Below are positions 55,055 to 63,996 of a stretch of DNA of 64,000 nucleotides, in pieces. Below the pieces are notes generated by a model. That model did no database searches and was not told where the DNA came from. It saw nothing but the letters and a program-made list of their open reading frames with translations. A program made the position numbers and the translations under genes. The stretch's first letter is position 1. Each line of letters begins with the position of its first letter. The stretch lies in assembly GCA_030524805.1 (NCBI GenBank), contig JAUNFY010000004.1, positions 17,374-81,373 of the forward strand. Direction: 5' to 3'. Source of the DNA: Bacteroidales bacterium (lineage in GTDB: Bacteria > Bacteroidota > Bacteroidia > Bacteroidales > Muribaculaceae).

Positions 55055-56632
55055 TTAATTCAGCGCCACCTCCATCGGGGAGATATCGCGGGTGATTCCG
55101 TCGGGGCCTTTGGCCTTCACATTTGAAATGAAGAAGCTCTTACCATTCTTCAACCTCTTGAACTGCTCTTTCTGGCGGCTCGAGAACTTATTGCCGTCGC
55201 TCACCTCGGGAATCGCGTTGCCCATCGAATCGTAGAAAGTGGTGGAGAACGAAACCACGGTGAACGCCACGTCAAGAATGCCGTCGTCGATAGAAGCCTG
55301 AATTCCGTCGGCCGCGAGAAGGGCGGCCTTGCTGATGCGCTTGGGGCTACCCTTGTAGCTTACGGGATTGCCAGAAGCATCCTTCATGGCGATATATGCG
55401 GTAGGGTCGGGCAGTTTCCTGATGCGGAAGGTCATGCTCCCGACGGTCTGAGCATGTCCGTCGACAGAAGCGGTGACACTTATCTGCGCGTCGTCGCCAA
55501 CTTTGGTGGGGCGTGCCACCCAATGGTCGCCGCTTCGAGTGAGGGTGCCGTTGGTCATGGTGGCCGAGAGAGCAGTCATCGGCACTCCTGGAACGGAAAT
55601 CGATATCGGGTTGTCGATGCCTGCGTAGAGCACATTCATCATGGTGGGCGAGATTGTAGCCATCGGCTCAATCACGTTGTATTGCGATTTGAAATCGTGG
55701 CGCTCCAGCGAACCGTCGCCACGCTTCACCTCCAGATAACCGGAGTATTCGTGCTGACCTACCTGCCCGGCCACGAACTCGTAGACGCCGTCGGGGCGTG
55801 CGAGTTTCTGACCGTTGATGAAGATTTCGGGCCTCATTGTGGTGTCGATAGCAGCGAGCACAATCTGCGCGCTGTATTTTCCGCCCCTCATCACCATATT
55901 TGAATTCGGGAGCACGTAGGCGTTCAGTTCATTAACCCTGACGTCGCCAATGTCGACGTTGGTGATGAGATTGGAAAGCGCCTCGCTCTCGGCCTGCCTC
56001 ACGTCGTTCTGAATCTTGGTGAGCATCGTGATGGCTGCCACGGCGGGCATATTGTCGAAAAGTTTCTCTTCCCATTTTGTCGGGCCCACGGTGCCGGGAG
56101 TGTTGGCCACCTTGGTGGAAAGCATCTCGCTGACCACGCCGCGCCTTACGGAATCGGGAATCAAAGCAGTGACGTATGTGCGGTATTCATCGATTGCCTC
56201 ACGCAGTTTCTCTCCTTTTTTCGAAGTCGGATCAAGGAAAATCGCTGACGCGGCATCGAGGTCCTCGAGATTCTCTATATTGGTGTAGTCGGCACCCTTT
56301 CCGTCGGCTTTCTCGGCAATGGCGGTCTTATAGTCCTCAATCACCGAATACAGCCGGCCGGTGCGGTCGTGAAGCGCGACCCCTTTCTCATACCAAGGTC
56401 CGGCTTTGGCGGGGTTCTTCTCGTAGAGCTGCGCCAGATAGCCAAACTGTATTTCGTTTTTCGTAGAAAGATTGTCGTTGGTCTTGTGAAGCGACGACTG
56501 CACCTGACTGAAGCCGTTGAGCACATCGCTCGAGACGTTCAGGGCCAGCATCGCCGTGAGGACGATATACATCAGATTTATCATCCTCTGCCGCGGCGAC
56601 ATTCTTGCTACGTTGTTTCCACCTCCTGCCAT
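55055..56632 (-). CDS. porM: Type IX secretion inner-membrane motor protein PorM/GldM
   Basis: 525 residues, typical length. N-terminal cytoplasmic stretch with MSPRQRMINLMYIVLTAMLALNVS as the single transmembrane helix, then a helical D1 domain (SLHKTNDNLSTKNEIQFGYLAQLY) and beta-rich D2-D4 domains (PSVPG-type repeats, VGDDAQISVTASVDG). PorM spans the periplasm and with PorL converts proton flow into rotation for secretion. 67 bp after porL. Confidence 0.95.
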   Translation of the reverse strand: MAGGGNNVARMSPRQRMINLMYIVLTAMLALNVSSDVLNGFSQVQSSLHKTNDNLSTKNEIQFGYLAQLYEKNPAKAGPWYEKGVALHDRTGRLYSVIEDYKTAIAEKADGKGADYTNIENLEDLDAASAIFLDPTSKKGEKLREAIDEYRTYVTALIPDSVRRGVVSEMLSTKVANTPGTVGPTKWEEKLFDNMPAVAAITMLTKIQNDVRQAESEALSNLITNVDIGDVRVNELNAYVLPNSNMVMRGGKYSAQIVLAAIDTTMRPEIFINGQKLARPDGVYEFVAGQVGQHEYSGYLEVKRGDGSLERHDFKSQYNVIEPMATISPTMMNVLYAGIDNPISISVPGVPMTALSATMTNGTLTRSGDHWVARPTKVGDDAQISVTASVDGHAQTVGSMTFRIRKLPDPTAYIAMKDASGNPVSYKGSPKRISKAALLAADGIQASIDDGILDVAFTVVSFSTTFYDSMGNAIPEVSDGNKFSSRQKEQFKRLKNGKSFFISNVKAKGPDGITRDISPMEVALN

Positions 56633-56699
56633 TTATAATGAAGTAGTTTAAACTTATATATTGTTCTTATTCAATAGATCAACCTTTGTGGCAGACAAG

Positions 56700-57626
56700 T
56701 CAGTCCGCTTTAGAGGCGGGTCTGTTGTCGTCGAAAGGATTCGGGCGCACACCGGCCATCGGATTACCCATATTGACAGTCATCGCCGTGATCATGTTCT
56801 CGTATATCTTGTTGAGCTGGCGCATGTATCGGCCCATTCTCTCCGTCTCCTCGCAGAAGCGGCTCGACTCGGTGGCTGATTTCTCATACATGTCGCGAAT
56901 ATCCTTGAGGCCACGGTTGACGCGGTCGATGCTCTCGATCTGCGAACTGATGCCCTTGAGCTGAATCTCATAGATGGTGTTGAGGCCACCGATGTTGCGG
57001 TTGAGGTCCTCGAGCTTCTCGACATATCCGTTGGAAGAAGCCGAGACAGACTCCGAGTTGTCGGTGATGGCCTTGTAGGAATTGAGAAGCACCTCACTGA
57101 CACGGTTCAAGGCATCGGTGGTCTCCCTCAATGCGGCAATCTGCTCGGTGACGCCCTTTATCTGGTCGGCCATATCCTTCATCGACTCGACAAGGTTTTC
57201 GGTGTCTTCCTCAGGAATATCCACATTGGAGACTGAAGGAAGCACCGCTCCGGCCTGCAGCGGAACTGCCGCGGCACCTGCGGGCACCTGCGAATCCGCA
57301 CCGGGAGCACCTTGCACCACCACTCCACCGCCGGCCTGAAGGTCGGGCCTGTCGCCGGGATCATGAGAGTCGAGGACGGGGAACACCTCTTCCCAATGGT
57401 AATCTTTTGGCGGGCGGTCGAATGCCGTGAGGAGGAACATGGCGATCTCGGTGCCCATGCCGATGCATAGCAGCGTGCTGCCGCCCGGCAAGTGGAGAAT
57501 CTTGAACAAAGCACCCCAGATGACCACTGCCGCTCCTATGGAGTAAGCGAAATTGAAGAAGCGCTGTCCTTTCTCACCGTGAAGGAAGCGTTCGATAAAG
57601 TTGGCGTATTTGCGAATTCTTACCAT
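56700..57626 (-). CDS. porL: Type IX secretion inner-membrane motor protein PorL/GldL
   Basis: 308 residues. Two transmembrane helices at about 23-40 (FFNFAYSIGAAVVIWGAL) and 50-67 (TLLCIGMGTEIAMFLL), with the conserved Lys42 and membrane-buried Glu60 thought to carry protons. The long C-terminal cytoplasmic part is coiled-coil (VESMKDMADQIKGVTEQIAAL, LEDLNRNIGGLNTIYEIQL). An Ala/Gly/Pro-rich linker (about 105-130) separates them. Forms the motor with PorM. Confidence 0.95.
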   Translation of the reverse strand: MVRIRKYANFIERFLHGEKGQRFFNFAYSIGAAVVIWGALFKILHLPGGSTLLCIGMGTEIAMFLLTAFDRPPKDYHWEEVFPVLDSHDPGDRPDLQAGGGVVVQGAPGADSQVPAGAAAVPLQAGAVLPSVSNVDIPEEDTENLVESMKDMADQIKGVTEQIAALRETTDALNRVSEVLLNSYKAITDNSESVSASSNGYVEKLEDLNRNIGGLNTIYEIQLKGISSQIESIDRVNRGLKDIRDMYEKSATESSRFCEETERMGRYMRQLNKIYENMITAMTVNMGNPMAGVRPNPFDDNRPASKAD

Positions 57627-57688
57627 AATTCTATTCTGATATCCTGCGGATCGTGACGACCGAGGTGTAGTTACTGATGAGGCTGCGT

Positions 57689-59167
57689 TTACTTTTTCTT
57701 TTGAGTACCTTTAGCAAAACCGATCTGCGAACGGACACAGCGGAAACCGATGTAGCTTCTCTGCTCGTTCTGGTATTCCCACTGGCGGAGGTCGCTCCGC
57801 AGATTGTGCATCACGTCTTTCCAGCTACCGCCACGCACGATCTTGCGCTTCATCTTGTAGGGGTCCTCGATAGCGGCATTGTAGCGGTATTCGGGGTTTA
57901 TGTCGCTGGTGAGCCTGTCGATGCTCTCAGTGAAGGCTGTTGAAGTCCACTCGCTGACGTTGCCGGCCATGTCGAAAAGCCCGAAGTCGTTGGCAGTGTA
58001 TGTGCCGACGGGGGAAGTGATCAGATGTCCGTCGCGCACGTAGTCGCCATCCATCGGCTTGAAGTTGGCATAGAAGCATCCACGCTCGTCCATGGGAAGG
58101 GTCTCGCTCCAGGGATAGCTGCTCTCGGAGTTGCCGGCGCGGGCCGCGAACTCCCATTCAGCCTCTGTCGGCAAGCGGTAAGGCTCGACGTAAACGCCTT
58201 CCTTGCCGAGGCTACGCCGCAGATAGTCGGTGCGCCAGTTGGCAAAAGCGTTGGCCTGATCCCAGCTCACGCCCACCACTGGATAGTTGTTGTAGCCGGC
58301 ATTTGCGAAATAGAGCCTCGTGTACTGCTCGTTGTATGAATTGTCGAAGTCATTGACCCAGACAGTGGTGTCGGGATAGATGTTGACAATATAAGTGTTG
58401 AGGAAATCATAGTCGCCTGTCAGGGGACGGGTGACGGTCTCGCGCACGATCTCGCCCTCATCGGTGAAGTAAGCCGTATCTTTCGATATGATGGGGAGCT
58501 CATGGTTCACGGGGTTGTCGGTGTTGTAGTCGCGACGGGTCGCATCGAGGCGGTTCTTGCGTTTCGCAGCCTCGGTGTGGTTGAATATCTCGTAGCGATA
58601 GTTGAGCTGAGTCGGGTCGAGTTCGCGTTTTCCGGTGATAGGATTAGTGCGGTAGACGCTTTCGATAGCCCTCTGCTCATCTTCGTTGGCATTACGCCAG
58701 GGTATAGGCTTGTTCCAGTTGAGGTAAGGAGTGATGGGGTTGCCTTCCTTGTCTTCCTCAATCTTGAAAGCCTCGTTGCCTCCAAACGCGGGGTCGGCCA
58801 GGCGCTCACGGATGATTGAGTCGCGCACCCAGAATACAAACTGCTTGTATTTTGAGTTGGTGACTTCTGTCTCGTCCATCCAGAAAGCATCGACGGAGAC
58901 ACCTCTTGCATTGCTTCTGACGCCCCATACAGAATCGTCTTTAGCAGCCCCCATGGCCCACGCACCCCTATCGACAAGAACCATGCCATAAGGTGTGGGC
59001 TCAGCGAAAGTGCTGCCACCGACACCGGTGACTTCACCACCGGCACCGCCGCGGCTCATCGAAGCACAACCGACGAGAGCAGCTGAAGCCACAGCCGCAA
59101 ATGCCAGTCCCACCAGGCGCGAAGCCCGGCTGAAAAGTTTGCTATTGGTCGTTTCTGAAATTCTCAT
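57689..59167 (-). CDS. porK: Type IX secretion lipoprotein PorK/GldK
   Basis: 492 residues with lipobox LVGC (Cys34), giving an outer-membrane lipoprotein. The main part is a formylglycine-enzyme-like (SUMF1) fold: YGMVLVDRGAWAMGA, VDAFWMDETEVTNSKYKQFV, PVVGVSWDQANAFANWR, YRLPTEAEWEFAAR, NVSEWTSTAFTE, RKIVRGGSWKD, YIGFRCVRSQ. PorK forms the periplasmic ring with PorN. The fold is probably structural here, not catalytic. 62 bp before porL. Confidence 0.95.
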   Translation of the reverse strand: MRISETTNSKLFSRASRLVGLAFAAVASAALVGCASMSRGGAGGEVTGVGGSTFAEPTPYGMVLVDRGAWAMGAAKDDSVWGVRSNARGVSVDAFWMDETEVTNSKYKQFVFWVRDSIIRERLADPAFGGNEAFKIEEDKEGNPITPYLNWNKPIPWRNANEDEQRAIESVYRTNPITGKRELDPTQLNYRYEIFNHTEAAKRKNRLDATRRDYNTDNPVNHELPIISKDTAYFTDEGEIVRETVTRPLTGDYDFLNTYIVNIYPDTTVWVNDFDNSYNEQYTRLYFANAGYNNYPVVGVSWDQANAFANWRTDYLRRSLGKEGVYVEPYRLPTEAEWEFAARAGNSESSYPWSETLPMDERGCFYANFKPMDGDYVRDGHLITSPVGTYTANDFGLFDMAGNVSEWTSTAFTESIDRLTSDINPEYRYNAAIEDPYKMKRKIVRGGSWKDVMHNLRSDLRQWEYQNEQRSYIGFRCVRSQIGFAKGTQKKK

Positions 59168-59180
59168 AAAGTTATAATTC

Positions 59181-60251
59181 TCACATCAGCCTGATGCTTC
59201 TGTGTTTGTTTCTGTTCTTGCCATTGAAGTCGAGCTTCAATCTATAGCCTATCAAAATCTCGTGGCTTCCGCTTGATGCCTTCAGGATAGCGGATGTAGG
59301 AATCTCGTAGGAATATCCCAGGACGAAATTCTTGAATTCCGCACCAATGTTGATCGCCACCGCATCGTCCCATCTGTAGGCGAGGCCGGCGAAAAATAGT
59401 TTGTTGTACCATCCTTTCACCGACAAAATGCCTGAAAATGTCTTCATGTCGTAGGCCAGCAACATGTCGGGCTGCAATTCTATTAACGTGTTTTTTATCG
59501 GAATATTGCTTCCGGCGTTCAAATAGACAGTGCGGGCAGCGTATGTCTCAAACTCATGATTGTCGGTCGTGGCATCGGAAGTAGTGGTGCCTTTGGTGTT
59601 GAGCTTCACCGTAGGGTTGGCGGCATGCTGAAGCGAGAGCCCCACGTGGAACTTGGGATGAGTGTACATCACTCCAAGGCCGAAATCGATGCTTCCGCCG
59701 CCCACATCCTGCTTTGGGATGGCAGGGTCGTTGGAGTCGTGATAGTCGTCATCGTCAGGGATATACACTTCTGAGCCCTTGAAACTCGACCCGAAGTAGC
59801 CTACCTGAATGCCGGCTGAAATGATGCCACCGAGTTTGTTGAAGCGTATGCCGAGCTGGCCATTGACGTAGGTGTTGGAGAAAAGGCCGAGGCCCTCCTG
59901 AGTGAAATTGACGCCGCCGCCGAATCTCTTGCCAAGCAGCCGGAATGGTATGTCGGCCACAGCGGAGAAACTTTTCGGGGCATTCTCTATGCCGAGCCAC
60001 TGCATTCTGCCGAGGCCGCGGATACGGAGGAAATCGGTGGCGCCTACAGCCGCCGGGTTGTAGAGCGTAGGAGCAGCCCAGGCACCGGTGTAGAGAGGAG
60101 TGGTCTGCGCACCGGCTTCCATCACGCAGAGGAAGAGCATGCAGCAAGCCAGCGCCCGGAGCAGGTGGCGCCACGGACGTGAACAACGTTTCTCTACCCT
60201 ATCGGCGGGGAGGCCTTGAAAATGATATATGTTTCTCTTCTCCTGCATCAT
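59181..60251 (-). CDS. porP: Type IX secretion outer-membrane protein PorP/SprF family
   Basis: 356 residues. Signal peptide around CMLFLCVMEAGAQTTP (about 34-49), preceded by a long basic n-region, so the real start may be further in. Mature barrel begins PLYTGAWAAPTLYNPAAVGA and shows the PorP pattern (GGGVNFTQEGLGLFSNTYV, FDFGLGVMY-type strands, YSYEIPTSAILKASSGSHEI). PorP members link motor or cargo partners at the outer membrane. Overlaps porT by 4 bp. Confidence 0.9.
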   Translation of the reverse strand: MMQEKRNIYHFQGLPADRVEKRCSRPWRHLLRALACCMLFLCVMEAGAQTTPLYTGAWAAPTLYNPAAVGATDFLRIRGLGRMQWLGIENAPKSFSAVADIPFRLLGKRFGGGVNFTQEGLGLFSNTYVNGQLGIRFNKLGGIISAGIQVGYFGSSFKGSEVYIPDDDDYHDSNDPAIPKQDVGGGSIDFGLGVMYTHPKFHVGLSLQHAANPTVKLNTKGTTTSDATTDNHEFETYAARTVYLNAGSNIPIKNTLIELQPDMLLAYDMKTFSGILSVKGWYNKLFFAGLAYRWDDAVAINIGAEFKNFVLGYSYEIPTSAILKASSGSHEILIGYRLKLDFNGKNRNKHRSIRLM

Positions 60252-60982
60252 TCGAAATAAAACGAGAGCACCACCATATTACTCTTGACTTTCGACAAAG
60301 ACTTGCCGAAATTCTGCATAGCCGGATTCTCATCAAGGTCGGGCCTGTCGTGCTTCAGGATGTCGGTCAGGCCGAAACAGAACTTCAGCTCCGGACAAAG
60401 TTTGAAAAACGGCAGATAGAAATCGCATCCGAGTCCCACAGTGAGCATGGTGTCGAAAGACTTCATCACCAACGGGTCGGACCTCTTCTTGGAGATGTCG
60501 AGCACACCCATTGCGCCGACTGTGAAATAGGGGCGGGTGTTGTGAAGGCGCTCTCCCGATATCTTGAGGTCGAGGGGGATGACGACGTAGGCCGTCTTCA
60601 TGTCCTGCAACTCTTTCTGCTGAGTGGCCGCATCATACATGTGGACCGTCTTGGAACCGAAATACATGCCCGGCGACAATCGGAGATTGAAGTATTTGTG
60701 AAGCCTGAAGTCGCCCATCACCGTGGCGTTGAAACCAGGCGAGAAGTCGGGAATCTCTATCTGCCAGGCGCTGCCATCGTCGGCCACAAACCCGGAATGG
60801 GTGAAGTTCAGGTCCTGCACGTGAGTGCCGACGGAGAACCCCCAGTGCCAGCGTTTTAAGTCGGCGTATTGCCTGTTTGGCACCTTCTCCCCCCACTTTG
60901 CCGACACAGATAAAGCGCTGCCGATCCATATCAGCAGCAACGCGAGTCGGAGAAACCGATTATATGTCCGGCATGGGGTCAT
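60248..60982 (-). CDS. porT: Type IX secretion outer-membrane protein PorT-like
   Basis: 244 residues, signal peptide ending near SVSA (about 28). It is an eight-stranded-barrel-like protein with HWGFSVGTHVQDLNFTHSG, SPGFNATVMGDFRLHKYFNLRL, SPGMYFGSKTV and LTVGLGCDFYLPFFKL, which from memory closely resembles Porphyromonas PorT. First gene of porT-P-K-L-M-N. The PorT name is by resemblance plus context. Confidence 0.8.
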   Translation of the reverse strand: MTPCRTYNRFLRLALLLIWIGSALSVSAKWGEKVPNRQYADLKRWHWGFSVGTHVQDLNFTHSGFVADDGSAWQIEIPDFSPGFNATVMGDFRLHKYFNLRLSPGMYFGSKTVHMYDAATQQKELQDMKTAYVVIPLDLKISGERLHNTRPYFTVGAMGVLDISKKRSDPLVMKSFDTMLTVGLGCDFYLPFFKLCPELKFCFGLTDILKHDRPDLDENPAMQNFGKSLSKVKSNMVVLSFYFE

Positions 60983-61069
60983 ATCGCATGAAAATCGTTG
61001 GTTACACTTTTAGAAACGAAAAAAAAATTTTTTTCTTATGTTTTTTTATGTTGTTTGCGAATATTTAAT

Positions 61070-61078
61070 TAAATTTGC
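61070..61078 (+). promoter_or_regulatory. Candidate -7 box next to the kdgK start
   Basis: TAAATTTGC ends only 3 bp before the kdgK ATG. If used, transcription would start at about the start codon, giving a leaderless message. The 99-bp gap to porT is AT-rich; no clear porT promoter was found. Confidence 0.3.
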
Positions 61079-61081
61079 AAT

Positions 61082-62104
61082 ATGAAACGAATAATAACTC
61101 TCGGAGAGATCATGCTCCGCTTATCACCGGCCGGAAACCGCCGGTTTATCCAAAGCGACAACTTCGAAGTAATCTTCGGAGGAGGAGAAGCTAATGTAGC
61201 AGTAAGTTGCGCCAATTATGGAATGGACGCAAAGTTTGTAACCAAATTGCCTACTCATGAAATCGGACAATCAGCAGTGAACGCATTGCGCCGCTACGGA
61301 GTGGACACCCAGTATATCGCCAGAGGCGGCGACCGCGTGGGTATCTACTACTGCGAGACAGGCGCCTCGATGCGCCCCTCGAAGGTGATCTACGACCGCG
61401 CCGGCTCGTCGATAGCCGATGCCGATCCGAGCGACTTCGATTTCGACGCAATCATGGAAGGCGCCGACTGGTTCCACTGGAGCGGCATCACCCCGGCAAT
61501 CAGCGACAAGGCAGCTGAACTGACCCGCCTTGCCTGCGAGGCAGCGAAACGCCACGGCGTGACAGTGTCGGTAGACCTCAACTTCCGCAAGAAACTCTGG
61601 ACCAAGGAGAAAGCACAGTCGATCATGAAGCCCCTCATGCAGTATGTAGACGTCTGCATCGGCAATGAGGAAGACGCCGAACTTTGCCTCGGCTTCAAGC
61701 CTGACGCCGACGTTGAAGCCGGCGAGACTTCCGCAGAAGGCTACAAGGGCATCTTCAAGGCTATGGCCAAGGAATTCGGCTTCAAGTATGTGGTTTCAAC
61801 ACTTCGCGAATCGTTCTCCGCAACCCACAACGGCTGGAAAGCGATGATCTACAACGGCGAGGAATTCTACGAGTCGAAACGTTACGACATCAACCCGATC
61901 GTAGACCGCGTAGGCGGTGGCGACTCGTTCTCGGGCGGCCTCATCTATGGCCTCCTCAACAAGGAGACCCAGGGCGAAGCACTCGAATTCGCAGTTGCAG
62001 CATCGGCCCTCAAACAGACAATCAACGGCGACTTCAACCTCGTGACAGTGGCTGAAGTTGAAGCACTGGCCGGCGGCAGCGCCAACGGTCGCGTGCAGCG
62101 CTAA
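61082..62104 (+). CDS. kdgK: 2-dehydro-3-deoxygluconate kinase (PfkB family)
   Basis: 340 residues. PfkB family blocks: IITLGEIMLRLSP, VIFGGGEANVAVSCANYGM (substrate side), SVDLNFRKKLW, and VDRVGGGDSFSGGLIYG with the catalytic Asp. It phosphorylates 2-keto-3-deoxygluconate to KDPG. The next gene, 61 bp on, is the KDPG aldolase, so the two form the lower part of the uronate/Entner-Doudoroff route, fitting glucuronic acid removed from xylan or pectin sugars. Confidence 0.9.
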   Translation: MKRIITLGEIMLRLSPAGNRRFIQSDNFEVIFGGGEANVAVSCANYGMDAKFVTKLPTHEIGQSAVNALRRYGVDTQYIARGGDRVGIYYCETGASMRPSKVIYDRAGSSIADADPSDFDFDAIMEGADWFHWSGITPAISDKAAELTRLACEAAKRHGVTVSVDLNFRKKLWTKEKAQSIMKPLMQYVDVCIGNEEDAELCLGFKPDADVEAGETSAEGYKGIFKAMAKEFGFKYVVSTLRESFSATHNGWKAMIYNGEEFYESKRYDINPIVDRVGGGDSFSGGLIYGLLNKETQGEALEFAVAASALKQTINGDFNLVTVAEVEALAGGSANGRVQR

Positions 62105-62120
62105 GCGACAAGACCCAACC

Positions 62121-62142
62121 GGGAGCGGCTCAAGCCGCTCCC
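62121..62142 (+). repeat. Hairpin between kdgK and eda
   Basis: A 9-bp stem (GGGAGCGGC / GCCGCTCCC) with a 4-nt loop, 16 bp after the kdgK stop. Without a U-tract it may tune the relative expression of the two genes. Confidence 0.5.
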
Positions 62143-62165
62143 GCATTAAATATAGATAAGAAAAG

Positions 62166-62831
62166 ATGGCAAAATTTGATAAATTGCAGGTGATGGCCAA
62201 GATCGCCGAAGCTCCGATGGTGCCCGTATTCTACCATAAGGATGCAGAAGTGGCAAAGGCCGTAGTGAAAGCCTGCTATGATGGTGGTGTACGCGCTTTC
62301 GAGTTCACCAACCGTGGCGATTTCGCCCATGAGATCTTTGCAGAAGTAGTGAAATATGCCGCCAAGGAATGCCCTGAGATGGCAATGGGCGTTGGCTCTG
62401 TTGTAGACCCCGGCACCGCGTCGCTCTACATGCAGCTCGGCGCATGCTTCGTGGTAGGTCCGCTCTTCAATCCTGAAGTGGCGAAGGTGTGCAACCGCCG
62501 TTGCGTAGCCTACACACCGGGCTGCGGCAGCGTTTCGGAAGTAGGCTTCGCTCAGGAAGCTGGCTGCGACCTGATCAAGATCTTCCCCGGCGATGTTCTC
62601 GGTCCGAAACTTGTGAAGGGTCTTCTGGCTCCGATGCCCTGGTCGAAACTGATGGTTACCGGTGGCGTAGAACCTACAGAGGAGAACCTGAAGGGATGGT
62701 TTGCCGCCGGCGTATACTGCGTGGGCATGGGCTCGAAGCTTTTCCCGAAAGAGAAAGTGGCAGCCGCCGACTGGAAGTATGTCACCGACAAATGCGCTGA
62801 AGCACTCGCAACTATCGCGAAACTTCGCTGA
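62166..62831 (+). CDS. eda: KDPG / 4-hydroxy-2-oxoglutarate aldolase
   Basis: 221 residues, class I aldolase barrel. Schiff-base Lys in [13 protein letters not shown]; the acid/base Glu in [26 protein letters not shown] and [15 protein letters not shown] are further family blocks. Cleaves KDPG to pyruvate and glyceraldehyde-3-phosphate. Paired with kdgK and followed by a terminator. Confidence 0.93.
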   Translation: MAKFDKLQVMAKIAEAPMVPVFYHKDAEVAKAVVKACYDGGVRAFEFTNRGDFAHEIFAEVVKYAAKECPEMAMGVGSVVDPGTASLYMQLGACFVVGPLFNPEVAKVCNRRCVAYTPGCGSVSEVGFAQEAGCDLIKIFPGDVLGPKLVKGLLAPMPWSKLMVTGGVEPTEENLKGWFAAGVYCVGMGSKLFPKEKVAAADWKYVTDKCAEALATIAKLR

Positions 62832-62851
62832 CGATCCACACATAATATTAT

Positions 62852-62888
62852 AAAAGACGCGGTCGCTCTTCGGGGCGGCCGCGTTTTT
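62852..62888 (+). terminator. Terminator after eda
   Basis: A roughly 14-bp stem with one wobble (ACGCGGTCGC / GCGGCCGCGT) and a T5 run, 20 bp after the eda stop. Confidence 0.8.
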
Positions 62889-62907
62889 CATGTCTTTTTC
62901 CGTTGGT

Positions 62908-63420
62908 TCAGATGCGTGTCACGGTGTCGGACAGGGGTTTGCGCGAGAAATGATTGGGGAGAGGTCCGGAGCCTTCAGCGGCATAGCCGAGGTCGAGAAG
63001 CATGAGGATTTCCTCGTTGTCGGGAAGTCCGAGCAAGCCGTGCAACCTGTCGGGGTCGAAGTTGTTGACCCAGCATGAGTCAAGGCCGGCATCGGCGGCA
63101 GCCAACATGAGATGCGTAGCCACGATAGTGGCGTCTTCAATGCCGGAGTTGCGTTTTCCTCCGGGATATGTGTATACGTTTTCCTTGTCGAAGGCCACTA
63201 CCAGCACCACGGGGGCACCATAACGGCATGGGGTGCACTGATCGATACACTCATGCGAGCGGTCGGACTCCGCGACATATATGTGCTGCTCCTGCAGATT
63301 TTTTGCGGTTGGCGCGAGGCGTCCGCACTCCAAAATCTGCTGAAGAGTCTCGTTGTCGGGCACTTTCGGCCCGTATTTCTTGCAGGAATATCTGTTGCCT
63401 GCCAATTCTTTGAAATCCAT
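62908..63420 (-). CDS. Nitroreductase family protein
   Basis: 170 residues, short-type NAD(P)H-dependent flavin oxidoreductase. Starts MDFKELAGNRYSCKKYGPKVP, with LAPTAKNLQEQHIYV (FMN binding), ATHLMLAAADAGLDSCWVNNFD and LDLGYAAEG. Several cysteines (KLC-free start; ECIDQCTPC) are in the middle. Cytoplasmic; substrate unknown. Convergent with eda. Confidence 0.88.
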   Translation of the reverse strand: MDFKELAGNRYSCKKYGPKVPDNETLQQILECGRLAPTAKNLQEQHIYVAESDRSHECIDQCTPCRYGAPVVLVVAFDKENVYTYPGGKRNSGIEDATIVATHLMLAAADAGLDSCWVNNFDPDRLHGLLGLPDNEEILMLLDLGYAAEGSGPLPNHFSRKPLSDTVTRI

Positions 63421-63827
63421 AGATACTTAATTACATCGTTAGAAATAGACTGATAATTTCAGAGTGTAAATTTAATACTTTATTTTCACGAAACCAAAGA
63501 ATAAGGGTGATAATTTCCGAAGTTGGCGGGGTTTCGTTTCCAAACTTGGCGTGTGCATGTTGTTTATTTTTAGTCGCTTACTGAAAATATACAGGAATTA
63601 TACTATGGTTTTTTGAGGCGGAAATTTTGCTGTATTGGCTTTTGAAGTGCATATCGATACTTATCTTTGCTTTGGCTCTGATGTTTACCTCGCTTCGCTC
63701 GGGATTTGAAATGATTAATCTCAGACGCGGATCTCGGCTGCCTTCGGCATCGCCGGTGGCAAGCGCGGATGGCCGCGGATTTTTTATTTTTTCAGATGCT
63801 TGGATGGATTGACATGGTGGAGGGACG

Positions 63828-63862
63828 CTGCGGCTTTTGCCCATGCGTGGCAAAAGCCGCAG
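63828..63862. repeat. Hairpin in the window-end spacer
   Basis: A 14-bp perfect stem (CTGCGGCTTTTGCC and its complement) with a loop of about 7 nt. The stretch 63421-64000 has no credible gene. Confidence 0.5.
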
Positions 63863-63940
63863 AATCTTGACAAGGTCATGTGGGGGCGGGGGGGTTGAGG
63901 CTTGGTGCAATCCCTCCGGGATTGATGGTGGTGGGGATTG

Positions 63941-63973
63941 GTTAACCGGGGGTGGCGAGCACCCCCGGTTAAC
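63941..63973. repeat. Hairpin in the window-end spacer
   Basis: A 13-bp perfect stem (GTTAACCGGGGGT / ACCCCCGGTTAAC) with a 7-nt loop. Confidence 0.5.
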
Positions 63974-63979
63974 AAGATG

Positions 63980-63996
63980 AAAGGCCTCCGGCCTTT
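63980..63996. terminator. Small terminator-like hairpin at window end
   Basis: A 7-bp stem (AAAGGCC / GGCCTTT) with a 3-nt loop and a following T. It may end a gene lying beyond the window. Confidence 0.35.
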
